From Rhynchopus euleeides (lineage: Eukaryota; Euglenozoa; Diplonemea; Diplonemida; Diplonemidae), in assembly GCA_963210315.1 (NCBI GenBank), contig OY723267.1:1302001-1366000 (forward strand): a DNA stretch of 64,000 nt. The letters run 5' to 3'. Under the pieces are notes generated by a model, which saw only the letters and a program-made list of their open reading frames with translations, ran no database searches and was not told the DNA's origin. Positions 1 to 12,327 of the stretch are shown here, in pieces. Numbering within the stretch: position 1 is the stretch's first letter; each line of letters starts with the position of its first letter. Both the position numbers and the translations under genes were made by a program.

Positions 1-1730
1 CTCAGATAGGCCGTTTGGCTTTATTGCTGAAGAGGGCCTTCGCTCTGTGTCAAAGTGTGTCAGGTTGCAGCCTATATTGTTACGCGGCCCACTTGTGTAC
101 ACTTTAGAGCGAATGCCCCCGATAGATTCTTGTTGGTTTATGTTTTGGCTGAAGGACAGAGGGGGTGGGGGGGTGACGCACTGCGGAAAAAGAGAGAGAA
201 GGGGGTGAAGGTGGGGGGACGCGGGGGGAGACCTGCCCGCACCGCTCACCTTTTTTTCCACCCCCGTCTCTCTCTCCCCCTGCACCTCTTCCCGGCCCTC
301 TCCTCCACCTGCCGTTTAGGACAGTTCTCACACACAATGAAATAACACTTCTACGCGGCACCATCAGAGAGAAACCAGGAGAATGGGCCTTACTCTGTGT
401 TCCTCTCGCCGTTCGTTCACCGTGACGGGGAATTTTTTTGTGATGTTCCACACACCCAAGATGACCTTCACCCCTCGAAATATAAGCCCCTCCCCCCTCC
501 CCAGGCCAAGGTTTTGGCAAGACAAAATAACAGTTTTTTTTAACATCGCGGATCTCTTCCGGTTATGACACGAGAGTGGGGGGGGTGGTGGGTGGGGATG
601 TTGGAGGGGGTGGTGGGCAAGTGTGGGGGTAAGGTGGGGGTTCTGTGCTGGTCGGTTATCACAAAAATACGCACAAAATATATATAGAGGCGGTGGGTGG
701 TTGGGGCCTGTGCTGTTGCGGCCCGGTTTGGTGTGGTTTCAAGGTGCTGTCAGCCAGACCTGCAAGGCAGGCGTGCCTGGCAGCTGCGCATGTCTCACGA
801 AACCATAATATGGCGGACAACGAATTGCATAGGCCAATGAATGCACCCAACCCCGGCTCTCGTAGAATACAGAGGGTCCTTTGGGAGTGTCTGATTTGAG
901 CGCTTTGACCGGTTTGAGCAGTTCAGCCAGTATGACCTGACTGAGCAGAACAGTCCCGAACACAGCAGAACAGATCAGACGCCCTTTGTCCACAGGTGAG
1001 ATACGACATGAGATGCACAGAGGGGGGATTCTTGATTTATGCAGTTCCACACGTGGGAGTGCTCCTGGCAGGCTGTCGAGGCGGAGTTGAGTCCTGCCCG
1101 GCATGGCAATTTGATACCCACGCCAAGGCGGAGGCGCCCTCCTGTTGTGCGGATTGGAAGCCTGCCCAGAGCTGTGCTGGTTGCGTCTTCAAAACTGGCC
1201 AAAACACGACCCGCCACCCCACCCGCTGCTATGTTCGTTCGCAGTCTGCAAATTTGCTGGGCGGGGTGGTGTGGGGCAGGCTATCTCAGATGGATCCACA
1301 ACAACATCTGGCCCTGCCTATGTGTGTGCATATTGATCAGACTAGTGAATGGGCCGTCACAGATTATCCCCACCTGCACTCACGTTGTGTGTGATTATTT
1401 GATTGGTTCTTTCGTTTGCGCGCAAAGAAAAGGCACACTGCCAGACGGGTTTACTATGCGCTCAAAACGTCTGTAATGGAAATACTGTGGTCTTGTCTCG
1501 GAGACAGCCAGCGAGGCTACTGCCCTGTTTCCTGTTTAATGCAATCCCCCTGGGTCCTTTATAAACTTTGCACTCCGCCCAGTGAGATCCAGGAGCCCCC
1601 ACCGCTACTGCCTGACACAAGGTGGCGTGAAGGTGCACACCACATACCGATTGGTTCTTCGGTTACTGTTTTCGGATGTTTCGGTTCGAGAAAAAAAAAT
1701 GCAAGTTTTTTGGTGCAAAACAAGACACAT
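1..1730. other. Region without a recognisable gene, 3' of the kelch gene
   Basis: This stretch lies downstream of the minus-strand kelch gene. Open frames here are short, rich in simple-sequence residues and show no domain I recognise. G/C-rich runs occur near 160-300 and 570-640. I see no tRNA, rRNA or element ends. It stops at the breakpoint of the inverted duplication at 1731. Confidence 0.5.
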
Positions 1731-2830
1731 ACAATTTGTCCGGGTGATATTGTCATTTGCCCTTCGGACGAACAGCCCCGCCATGACACGCACGGCCTTG
1801 CTGCTCATCCGATGGTCATTCGATCGAAACAAATCCAATACCACGCGACATGTGCGGGCTCGGCAACAGGCATTCACACACTTGCCACCTGCATCGCACA
1901 TGATTTTCGGAGGCCTCGCAGGGGATACAACCCCTCCCCATCAGGCCACCCTCCCATCCTGCTGACCTGGCCCCATGGCAGAGCAGCAGTACTCCTGCCC
2001 CACATTCCTGTTGTGCCCCCGTGTGGCCACGCTGGGCTTCAGTACACCGGAAACACAGACGGGCGGCTAGGCCTTCAGAAAGTCCAGCGCAGAGAAGGCT
2101 GAGACCCACAGAGGGCGGAAATGGATGGCGGCGTTTGCATCCAGGCCTGCCTGAGCAGGCGGTGCCGAAAGCCGCCGCGCAAGGAAAGGGCCCTCGGCTG
2201 CAAGGAGTCTGCGAGCCGTGAGAGCCCAGGGGTGCTGTGGCTGCAGGCGGCACATCCACATCAACCGTCGATGTATTTCACAAGAGACGCAGGGAAGCCC
2301 TCTCGTTGGGAGATCCCATTCTCGAGGAGGAAGAGGCGCCCCATCTGCAGGAGGGACATGGGCTCGAGCTCAACCTCCACGAAGTCATTCACGTACCTGT
2401 GTGTGCGGGAGGGATGTGGCCACGTTGATATGGTTAGCCCCGTGCAGCCCTCAACTTGAGTGATACAGTGTGTTGAATCGGCATGATGTTGTTATGTTAT
2501 AAGTGCGACACAAAACCCGATGCACCAGTGAGACGCTGTGCTGTTGGAGCGCTTGTTTTGGGATTGCGAGTGAAGGCCCCGATGTACAACCCAACGATGC
2601 AGAGTCTAGCTACAGTGGTTGTCAAGTCATGTCCGAAGGCACATACCCATTGGAGTGGACGCAGCCACCGAAGGTGAGAATCGTGTTCCCCCACATGACA
2701 GTCGTCGGGCGTGTCCTGCCGCCGAACGTCACTGCAGGAGGGAGAAGGGTGGGCAGGCATACAACTCGGCAAAAGAGGCTGATGAGACATGACACCACAG
2801 ACAGCAATACAAAGGCGGGGCGACCCCCCC
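1731..2830. repeat. Source copy of the inverted duplication (kelch 3' region)
   Basis: Positions 1731-2830 reappear in reverse complement at 25875-26974, with paired coordinates summing to 28705. Every stretch I compared was identical. The segment holds the last two kelch exons (2731-2647 and 2396-2261) and about 530 bp of 3' flank. The duplication also takes in copy A of the hAT-like element, which corresponds to copy B. The near identity implies a recent event or an assembly artefact. Confidence 0.9.
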
Positions 2831-5813
2831 CAGTGTTGTTAGAAACCGAGTTTTAAACATTTTAAACGTTTTAAAGTTTAAAACGCCGTTTTAAATTATT
2901 TAAAATGGGGTTTAAAACGGGGTTTAAAACGGCAAAAAACCCTGCAAAATATAGGGGGAGACTTTTCGATTTTTTTTCTGGAACCCAAAATTGGTCGTTT
3001 TGGGCCATCTGAGGCCATCTTCGGCAAAAAAAATCCAATTTTGAGGCTCCCTGGGGGTCCCAAATGGGTGAACAAATTCCCTGTGTGAAATAGCCTATTG
3101 CAGGCCTTTTGAGCATGATCAGGCAAACACAGCTGTGTGGCAGGGCTTTCTGCGAAAATTCGCCTCCTGGTGAAGTGGGCTACTTTTCACTCTCCATTCA
3201 CCCTGGCCTCAACCCGTTCCTCTGCTCACCCTGACGCAAGCTCATGCCCTCATCGTTGACAATCACCCAGAAAAGATTCAGGATGGTACAGTACAGACTC
3301 GGGTGCACGAACGATCCAACGGTGGTGCCTGTTTGACTTGCTGGTGTATGGTTGATCATTGCTTGTTACGTACATTTCGCTTTCTCAGCGCCCCCGCCTT
3401 CACCGAAACCCGATGCCCCAACACGAGCGGTGTGGCGCCCGTGGTACTGACCCCTTCGGACCTTAACTCCAGCGGTAGCCGCCGGTTTCTTCAAAGAAAC
3501 TCATCGATGATGTCCCCCCAGAGTGCAGGTTCCTGCTGCCTACCCACGATCATTAGGGTGCCGAGAGAATGGCTAGGTGATCAATAACTGTCCCAAACAC
3601 TAGCTTGGCAACAGCCAGAGCAACCCCAGGTGGGGCGCAGCCGAGTGCTGCAACCATCGTTCTGACAGCAACAACATCACCTGGCTGTCTTGTTGAACAC
3701 AGCCGTGATGAAGCTGGCTGCACTTCCTGTTTGGAGTTCGTCGGGATCCGTTCTGCAAAAGTGAAAGTTGGAGGCAAAGAATAGATGACGAGGATGGTTA
3801 CGCCTTTTGTAGGCTTCTCTCGATCAGAGAAGTCGGGCGTCCATAGGAGAGTAAAGGGAATACAGATATGCTCCTCTCAAAGAGGGGCAGGCCAAAGGTA
3901 GGCTCCAGGTGGCAACTGGAACTGTGCAACTTTTCCAGAAGGTGCTTCCAGGACTGTCGAAGGAGCTGGTGGAGTTCGCTGGGTCCATTGCCATCCCCAT
4001 CATGGTGATCCGGCCTTCAACCTGCGACTTTGTATCATGGATTCAGCTCAAAAGGGTGCACATCGAGTGATGCAAGATGAAGATTCGACACTCCAGAAAT
4101 ATGCTGATGTCAAACTGCATTATTCCTGAGAACAACGGAGGGGGTGTGCCAACTGATGCCGGTGCGATTGATGCAACCCTCACCACAACGTCAGTGCCAC
4201 CTATTTTCCACCAATAATGTGTCCGCTGTGACAGGAATGCAGGAATAATCACCCAGAATATGAGCTGGGGGGCCTCAGGGGGCATGGAAATTTTTTTTTG
4301 GCCGAAAATTTTTTTTTTGGTGTGAAAACACCACAGAAACGCCCTGTTTTAACCCCCGTTTTAAACTCCGTTTTAAATTAATTTAAAACGCGTTTTAATT
4401 TAAAACATTTAAAACGTTTAAAACGTAAAGTTTTAAATGGGGGCTAACAACAATGCCCCCCCCCCCCCCATCCCACCAGCAAACCAAAGCCCGCCGAAAC
4501 ACATCATGCAACCTCCCAGTGAGTTGGTGTGGCATACCATCCTCAATCTTCGACCACCGCATGTTGTGCAGGTCGAGCTGGTGGGAGTCATCGAGGTAGG
4601 ACACAGACCCACCGGTGAAGATGGCGATGGTGTTGTCGTGGTAGATCGCTGTCGAGCACATGCGGTGCGTCGGGGCGCGTCCGGTCGGGCAATGTTTGAT
4701 CACCTCGCACACGGTATCACCGGGGTTGAGCCGCACCTCAAGCAGGTCGTTGAGAAAGCCAGATTTTGTCTGTGCGCGCCCCCCAAACACCACCATACGG
4801 TCACCCGGAACCAGCACAGCAACATGGTACATCCGTGCTGTGGGGCTCAAGCCTGTGATGGTGCGCTGTTTCCATGTCAGCGTCTCGAATCGGAACTCCC
4901 AGATGTCGTTGTGCAGTGTTGCGTCATCCTGACCCCCGCCGAAGATGAACATCGACCCCTTGCACACCACTGCCGTGTGCCCCTTGCGCCCTGCCGGGAC
5001 AGCGCCGGTGCCGTTGCTGACACATTCCCACTGGAAGGTCTCCAGGTCCAGCATCCACATGTCGTTGAGCCAGTTGTCTGCCGTGCGGTCACCAACACCG
5101 CCGAAGACAAACATCTTCCCCCCGTAGACCACAGCAGTGTGCCCGGCTCGCGGGGAGGGGCGCACGAAGTTTGTCTCGCAGAGTGCCTTCCAGCAGCGGG
5201 TCTTGAAGTTGAAGGACCAGACATCGCCCAGGCAGATAGAGTGGCGTCCCCCGAACACCACCATGTCGTCGTTGTGTACGACTGCGGTGTGGCCGAACCT
5301 GGGGCAGGGTGCGGGTCGCTTGCCGTCGTTGCACGGCACCTCAAATTTTTGTCGGGTCACGGGCTGCCGGAAGACGCGTGGGCGCCGGATCTCGACAGAG
5401 TGAGACGTGGGAGAGGAGCTGGGCGAAGAAGGAGGGCTGCTCTCAGCGATGCTCTCGCTGATGTCAGTTGAGCTCTCCTGCGCGTCGTACGCATCCTCCT
5501 CGTGCCCGTAATTGCTGTAGCTGTACTGCCATGCCTGTGTGGGAGGGAGGGCGTATTCCACAATATGAATGAACAAAACACGACAATCCAAACGAACGTA
5601 GCCGACGCACGTACCGCTGGACGGGTGACACGGAGGACAGACATATATATTTGAAGGTGCTTTTGATATACAAACGGTGCCTGTGACCGAACAACTGCCT
5701 CGGGTTCTTGGAGTGAGAAAAACACAACACGCGTCATTGACTGGACGCACTCGCGTGGCGTGTGCCAAACATACCGCATGGAGGCTGCCATAGCCATGCT
5801 CAGGGGTTGCCAT
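2261..5813 (-). CDS. Kelch-repeat beta-propeller protein, four exons
   Basis: Exons on the minus strand are 5813-5775, 5534-4538, 2731-2647 and 2396-2261, giving 419 codons (418 aa) in frame. Donors are GTATGT, GTATGC and GTATGT; acceptors end CACAG, TGCAG and CACAG. After a Ser-rich stretch (about residues 30-60) come six kelch motifs with paired Gly-Gly (FGG/TGG) and downstream Trp or aromatic residues, which suits a six-bladed propeller. The sixth blade is supplied only by exons 3 and 4, which supports the model. Kelch propellers are usually protein-interaction modules; no BTB or other catalytic domain is visible, so the partner is unknown. Intron 2 is 1806 nt because copy A of a hAT-like element (2831-4455) sits in it; without the insert it would be about 180 nt. 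The final two exons are duplicated at 25974-26444. Confidence 0.85.
2831..4455. mobile_element. Copy A: hAT-like non-autonomous element in kelch intron 2
   Basis: The ends are CAGTGTTGTTAG on the left and CTAACAACAATG on the right, so the termini are inverted and begin CAG/CAT as in many hAT elements. Subterminal DNA is packed with GTTTAAAAC/GTTTTAAAC motifs over about 120 bp at each end, plausibly transposase-binding sites. Both flanks are C runs (left at least 7, right 14), so an 8-bp duplication of a poly-C target is possible but cannot be delimited. The interior has only short open frames and no transposase. Copies B (18181-25874) and C (26984-30342) share the body; C differs at a few bases, B does not at those I checked. 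Confidence 0.85.
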
Positions 5814-7184
5814 GTCTGAGGTGCCCACGACCCTACAGGGCGCCTGCTTGTGTGTTGATGGTGAGGTGTGTGTGGTAGCCTTGCATGGAGCTGGTGTCGC
5901 AGCACACTGGATGCCGCTGTGCATGCAAATAGACGGGGTGATTCCCAACTACATGCATTGACTCTGCCATGCACAACACATTATGCCCCCAAGGGCGTCA
6001 CTTGTCACGTGGGAGAGGAGCTGCAATGCATGAGGTCGTGGGGGTGGGTCTGCTCTTCGGAACACCGGTTGTCACATTGGTGGTTTTTACGTACAATGGT
6101 TATGTGTGTGTGTGGGTTCTTCTTTGTTGAAGCCCCCCAGGTCTATCCCAGGTGTGCGTGCACGCAGCACCCACTGTTGCTGCCAGGATGTTGTTCCCAC
6201 TTTTGCCTTAGCAACCACCCCATGCCCTCCTCCTCCACAGCTGCATCGTCCTCAGCTGCAACACATTTTCCAACTTGCGGCGCCAAGTGTAATTTTGGCA
6301 CAAGTTCGGCACAATTTTACAATGCCGGATGAGGCGCAGCGAAGGTTCCGTTCTGAGCACGTATCACCGTATCCTGCCATTGACACACTGCAACACAACG
6401 TTGCTGGTTGTGTGACAAACAACATCAAGTGGGGAGGCAAACCTTGCCAACAGAAGGGAGGCCCGCACTGTGCAGCCCCTCTCCCGGTTCACGGATGCCA
6501 GAATGGCACGGAAAATGCAAGGCAAGTGATCAGCTTTTGGGGACTAAAATACCAGCCCCCGCCGCTCAGACGCCTGTGATCTCATCGGGTGAAAGGCGCG
6601 TGCATTGCAAGCAACGGGGAGGGGGAGGTGAATAACAGAAACGCATAACATACTCTACACCAGGATTTGGGCCCTCCCTCGGGTTGGCAGGAGGGGATGG
6701 TGCCCCGCAGCATGCAGGAAAGGGTGCCACCCCGTTACAGGCATGTGCCAAGGCAATACCCACGCAGACCCGCACGCCCCCTGGAAAAGGAAAGAGATAA
6801 TTGCAAATGACGGTACATGTGCCGAAGCGTGGATAAAAAGAAAGTGGTCAGGAAGGGTTGGGGAAAGGGAAAATGCTCTGCCGATGGCAGCGCCTATACA
6901 AGATAAAAGGAGTTGTTTTTTTTGACACCGACGACTACCAGCCTGACGCGTGAGACGACCAGGTGGTGACGCACAAGATTTTCTCGAGAAGAGAGAGGCA
7001 AGGAAAGGAGGGCAGTGCCAAACAGGACTAGGCTATGCAACACCGGTGATATTACCGACAAACCCAATCATCTGGGCGCAACCCAATACATGCGGGCCTT
7101 GGTTTATGGTTCGCTTCAGTTCGCCCAGAGGATGGCTCCTTGACGAAGTTCCGAGGTTCAACACCATCACCCGAATGAATTGAC
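5814..7184. other. Intergenic, no gene seen
   Basis: This is the region between the start of the kelch gene and the 3' end of the next minus-strand gene. It holds the kelch promoter and 5' leader, but I see no clear core promoter. Open frames are short and of low complexity, and no repeats of note were found. Confidence 0.4.
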
Positions 7185-7811
7185 TCAGATCTGGCGGTTC
7201 AGCGTGTGTGTCTCTGCATTGATATGCGAGGGCCTCCGGCGGGAGGGTGTGTGCACAGGGTCCCTGTCGGCACACTCCGACCCGTCGAGCGACTGTGCCT
7301 CTGAGCGGAAGGACGCGACAGATGATGTCGTCGAGAAGTGGCCAGCCTTCATCATGCGCTGCTTCATCCCGGCAATACGGTCCTGCAGCGCCTCGTTGCG
7401 TGAGACAAGCCTCCTGTTCACCTCCTCCACCTTGCTGCGCACACACCGCTCCTCCTCTAGCTGCTGTGCGACCTGGCGCAGCTGTGTGTAAAACGGGGTC
7501 ACATCGATGCGCTCTGCCTCGAACATGCTGCACAGGCCCTCCTTATCCAGACCAGACCAGGGCTGGTCGGGGCGCATCTCCACTGAGCTGCGCATGGCAG
7601 CCCACTCGTCGTGGGTGATGTTGCGCGACAGCACGGTGCTGAAGAAGCCCTGCGCCTGCTGGTAGGTCCACAGGTTGTCCTCGTTTTTGTACATTTCGAA
7701 GGCGTCACACGTGAGCATGCGGCGCATGCGCTTCGCGGATTCGGTCTCTACCTCCTTCACCTCCACCTTCACCTGGACCTTGGGTGCGGCCTTCGAGCTC
7801 TTCGACCCCAT
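7185..7811 (-). CDS. Small N-myristoylated-type coiled-coil protein (unknown family)
   Basis: The frame encodes 208 aa starting MGSKSSK, a good N-myristoylation signal (Gly2, Ser6), followed by a Lys/Val/Glu-rich stretch. The start at 7811 is preferred because the frame upstream of it looks like leader sequence, with an AG preceded by T-rich DNA about 14 nt before the ATG. Residues about 25-110 are compact and contain DEWAAMRSS. Residues about 115-165 are Gln/Glu/Arg-rich with heptad-like spacing, suggesting a coiled coil. The tail is Ser/Arg-rich with many possible phosphosites. I do not recognise the family. A membrane-tethered scaffold is an inference from the myristoylation signal only. 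Confidence 0.7.
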   Translation of the reverse strand: MGSKSSKAAPKVQVKVEVKEVETESAKRMRRMLTCDAFEMYKNEDNLWTYQQAQGFFSTVLSRNITHDEWAAMRSSVEMRPDQPWSGLDKEGLCSMFEAERIDVTPFYTQLRQVAQQLEEERCVRSKVEEVNRRLVSRNEALQDRIAGMKQRMMKAGHFSTTSSVASFRSEAQSLDGSECADRDPVHTPSRRRPSHINAETHTLNRQI

Positions 7812-7986
7812 TGCGATAGCAGCCTGATCGGTCAAGTGCAGCACAAACAACAAAACCTCACAGAGAGCAGTAAGACAATATGCAGTAAGGTTCTGAAGGA
7901 GGCAGGATTCCATCACCTGCAAACAGGGCGGGGGGCGTGGAGTGGATGTGTATAGGTCTGTAGGTTATGGCATGGCCTGAGGTAGC

Positions 7987-8577
7987 GTCTCCCACACAAC
8001 TCCGCCAACTTGAGTCACAGTATGTCATCAAGTGGTTGAAACGGCGGTGGTCAACAGTATCCTTGTATCAAGCAAAGTGAGAAGGGTGCAATCTGTCAGA
8101 AGCTCTTAAGTCATATCCCGAGCACAGAGTGCTTCATGTCCATTGTGTGTGTTGTGTTGTGATAACGGGTCATCATCCATGCGATACAGGCAGTGCTGCC
8201 TTGTGATACCCACCCATACTGCTGAGCGGTGCTGTTCGTGTCTCCCACACAACCCCGCCGCTTGAGCCACGGTGCGTCGTCAAGCGGTTGAAACGGCGGT
8301 GGTCAATAAGGCGTTGAAGCAATGTGCCCCTCACACAGCCTTTGTGAGCGCTGAAAGGGCACACCGCATCACAGAGCAAGTCGTCTCCCACACAACTCCG
8401 CCAACTTGAGTCACAGTATGTCATCAAGTGGTTGAAACGGCGGTGGTCAACAGTATCTTTGTATCAAGCAAAGTGAGAAGGGCGCAATCTGTCAGAAGCT
8501 CTTAAGTCATATCCCGAGCACAGAGTGCTTCATGTCCATTGTGTGTGTTGTGTTGTGATAACGGGTCATCATCCACG
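7987..8577 (+). repeat. Tandem repeat, period about 396 bp
   Basis: A block of about 195 bp starting GTCTCCCACACAACTCCGCC occurs at 7987 and again at 8383 with only a few differences. A third, diverged partial copy of its first 75 bp lies between them at 8240. The block contains GTTGAAACGGCGGTGGTCAA in all three copies. There is no open frame through it. It could be a small non-coding RNA gene family or a decayed element; the sequence does not decide. Confidence 0.8.
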
Positions 8578-11500
8578 AATGCAGGTAGATTGCAACGAAA
8601 ACCGAATCATCGTTGATGAATTGGTGGAGACTCCACAGCATAATGGCTTTCAGCAAAGGGCAGAGGCGTGGTCTGAGGGGGTCTGAGTGTGCTGCGATAC
8701 CTGCCGTGATCATGGGCATACAATGCCCGAAAATCAAACTGATATGTGTTTTCCCATCTATTTCTTTGAAACATCACTCGTTTCCGGTGTTCACAGACCC
8801 AACCCAACCCCACCCCCCCAACAGCTAACATTGTGGTGTGTTAACGAGCTACGTTCGATTCCTCCAATCAACCCTCCCCTATTCCCGACAAGAGCAAGTT
8901 ATGAGAGCTGTGCTGCTGCATAATCTCGCTCTGTCAGCGGCGCACCTATCGCCCCACCCTCCCACCCGTCACCCCACTGCCCTCCAACATCCCTCCTTGC
9001 TGTGTGGCGGATACACTACACACTGTTTGCTTGTCTTAGAAAGTAACCAATCCTTGCATCAATAATGCTGTTCCCAAACTACGGTACCCTCCGGTACGGT
9101 AACCCACGCACAGAGACATACACGGTGTACACAAGTGAATCCTTTGAGGAGTGTGAACAGCCACACACCTTACACATTGCAAATCACTCATCGATACGCA
9201 CCACACAGCGCCACACGGGATGAGATGTACAAACTGAGCCATCAAGAAGGCGGTACCAAAAAAAATGAACGAACAGAAAACCATACCTCCCCGGTAAACA
9301 TTGAACCAATGATTGCCTCAGGGAGCCTGGAGAGGCTTAACACGCAACGGGTCAGGGGGGGGAGGAGGGGGAGGGGGCAAAGGGGGCAGCTCGTTGGTGG
9401 CAACCTCATGATTCGCCACCCGCTGCCACTGCCAACACCCTCCACTCCAGCTCCCCCCCCCCCCCCCCCTGGCCCCAGGAGGCCACCACCTAGGGAATTC
9501 TCTTCGCTGTTGCACTCCAAGAGAGAAAGAGTGAGAGAGCAAACAAATAGACGGAACAGGCAGTGGGAAACGTGAAGGGCCGACGAAGGGGTGGTGTGCT
9601 TGATCCGAACCCAGGGGGTGGGGGTCGGGTGGAGTCTTCGCTGTCGGCAATTGGGGTTTTGCGGGTGTCGGCAATCACAGGCACTGCGAGAGCTAGGCTC
9701 CTGCACAGCCCCGTTCTGTCCCATCGGATGACGTGTTTGGCTTCAAGGCGCTCATCCCGTTGACATCATTTTAACTTTTCTTTTGGCAAAGTTCGGTGAG
9801 TTTCTCAAGAAATGATGAGAAAAAAACACACCAGTTTCAGCACCGTAGCGTTTATTTTGGACCGACTATCAAACAATCAAGCGCTGTGAGAGCTGGACTA
9901 CCACAGACTCGATCTGTCCCATTGGATGACATGTTTGGCATCAAGACCAACAGCCTGACGTGCGAGGCGACCAGAGCAGTGACACTCGCAGTGAAACCCA
10001 TCATAATATTATGTACTTTGCACGTGCAACTTGTTTGAATTATTGGCCATGCAGCAGACGAGGGAGGTAGGGGTCACCCAACACCTGCAAGCTGAAGCCG
10101 GTAAAAGGGGAGGAGAGAAAGATCAGACGGGTGTGGGAGGGATACGTCGAGAAAGTAAGGTGCAGCATCGATCGTCGTTTCACTCCAATTGCAGGTAGCG
10201 AGCCCCGGGGGCCCGAGCGGACGGGGTGGAAGGGGGAAAGTGGGGGTGCACGATATTGGGGCCAACGCTCCAAAAAATGTGCCCACATCACAATGTATCT
10301 CTTAGCACACATTTCTACTGCACGGCAATGGAATGCCACATACCACACTCATTTCCTCTCTCTCTCTCTCTCTTGTGGAATAACTGCTGGGCTCTACTGG
10401 GTCGCCCCCACACCCCTACCCCCACGTCAATTATATGGCACGCCATGGCGTTTCACCAAGCCCAAACAGAGAAGCAGTCTGCCTATTACGCTAGAGATAC
10501 CCCCTGCCTTCCAGTGGGCGGTGGGAGTTCAGCTCGTGGACACTCCGCAGATCACGCACAGGGATGGCCAGTGAGGCATGTTTGATTTACAAGTAACAAG
10601 ACACAGCAGACCAGCAGTGGATGGTTGTGCGGTGTTCGCCAAAAAAAACGCTCTGGGCAAGACGGGGGAGGGGGGAATGGGGGAGTTGTTACTCTGCACG
10701 TCGCAATCATTGGGCACGGAAAGGTGGGAAACGGAGCTGTTCAGTGCATCTAGGCGGCACAGGCACATCATAAGCACGAAAACATCCTAGGCACGCAGCC
10801 CGGGGAGGAGGGTAATGCGGAAAGAACGAACAACCATGGGATTAGACCGTATCCCCCCCCCATTTTTTCAAATTGCTTTAATCCGAACCCAGGGTGGTCA
10901 ATCTGATATGACACAGCCCCCAAGGATTTCCTGCATCGTGTGGAGAGGCAAATCACACACACCAGCCATTCTGATCGGCTTCTCGGGCTGGAGCGAGTGA
11001 AGTGAGATCCCACGCGATGCATGCGGCGGAATTCTACAACAAAAATGGTCAAAATACGGGTTTTCAGGGAGTGTAAGACCTCCCTATTGTACGCCCCCCC
11101 TTCCCGTGCCCCTCCCCCACATCTGGCGGCACAGGCTCGGGAGGCAGCGGCGTAAGCAACCCCTGGGGGCTGGAGGCACATCCAGACGGGATGGGGGGTG
11201 ATCCGGGGCAGGGAACCCACGCCACCTTTGTGTAGTGCACCCCCGCTACCCCGCAACCCCGCTGAGTGCGGGGGGACCGGAGAGGTGGGTGTGTGTGTGT
11301 GTGTGACGGACGTGCCATCGCGAAGCAAAACTGGGGGGAAAAAAAAGGAGAGATGAAACCGGCAGGAGGAAAAACTTAGCGGAGGGGGGGCTGCCCCAGC
11401 AGACGTAGGAGTGCGCGCACAACTCACGCAACTCTCTCTTCAGGCACGTGCTTGGTGAGGGGGAGGTGCATACAGGGTCCTGGTTGTTTTGCCTTTGCAT

Positions 11501-11987
11501 TGTTTGATAGCCCAACGGAAGGGCAGCTGACCCTGGCCATGGCGTCTGCGGTGGTAACACGTCACGGCAGAGGATCGGCACAAGGCATTGCCCCTTTCGT
11601 TTGACAGAGACACATTTGCTCTTTATAGATACCCTATCACAGCTCGCAGCACACTGCGGCAGAGCCAGGCCCGATGCAACGTCCCTCCGTGACTGGGCAA
11701 CCCGGCGAACAGAGATCAACAGCACCGAAGCAGCCTGGGCGTAGTAGCGCCTGGAAGAAAAACTGGGCGGGGGGGGGGGGGGGGTTGGTAGGGCAGGGGG
11801 AAGGTGTCTTCGGCGAGGGCAGCACTGCGGGCGAAAAGAAAAAGATATATCATCTGCGTGTGCCCTGCTGGGTCCACCACATATAAAAAGGTGGCAGCAG
11901 ACCAAAGAGCTGATTGAATTTGCATTGAAACGGAAGGGCACCACTATTTCCTTTGCGAGCACCACTCCCTACCGGTCCGATGACGTG
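8578..11987. other. Gene-poor region with simple repeats
   Basis: No convincing coding region. Features seen are a poly-C run near 9450-9470, a weak duplication (about 55 bp around 9688-9742 and 9885-9942, sharing CTGTCCCAT and GGATGA), a CT run near 10357, and a G run near 11769-11783. Frames of 100-240 codons here are Pro/Ser/His-rich and look like chance frames in G/C-rich DNA. Confidence 0.4.
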
Positions 11988-12327
11988 CACGGTGGGATCT
12001 TGTAAATTTTACATGTATAACTACAAGTATAATACATGTATTATACATGTATAATACTTGCATGTCAACTATTATACATGTATAATACATGTATATGCCT
12101 GAAATATACATGTAAAATACATGTATATCAAGTAAAAATACATGTATAATAGTTGACATGCAAGTATTATACTTGTATTTTTACTTGATATACATGTATT
12201 TTACATGTATATTTCAGGCATATACATGTATTATACATGTATAATAGTTGACATGCAAGTATTATACATGTATAATACATGTATATACTTGTAGTTATAC
12301 ATGTAAAATTTACAAGATCCCACCGTG
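11988..12327. repeat. 340 bp AT-rich near-perfect palindrome (foldback)
   Basis: Arms of about 155 bp read CACGGTGGGATCTTGTAAAT inward from both ends and are nearly identical inverted copies, with a centre of about 30 bp. The arms are built from short palindromes (ACATGTAT, TATACATG, TTGACATGCAAG). It has clear ends (CACGG...CCGTG) and resembles a foldback element or cruciform-forming insertion. No target-site duplication longer than 2-3 bp is evident. Confidence 0.85.

Noticed and set aside
1416..2102. 228-codon plus-strand frame downstream of the kelch gene
   Set aside because: It is antisense to no known product, has low-complexity Pro/His-rich sequence and starts at a weak context. The duplicated copy breaks its N-terminal half.
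3303..4285. Short frames conserved in hAT-like copies A, B and C
   Set aside because: They are identical because the copies are recent, not because of coding constraint. They lie on both strands and match no family I know.
4395..4537. Kelch gene truncated by transposon insertion with a new C-terminus
   Set aside because: The frame can run into the element, but a GTATGC donor at 4537 and two downstream exons in the correct phase restore the expected propeller, so an intronic insertion is the better model.
8848..8870. GTTCGATTCC resembling a tRNA T-loop
   Set aside because: No cloverleaf can be drawn with upstream sequence; acceptor and anticodon stems are missing.
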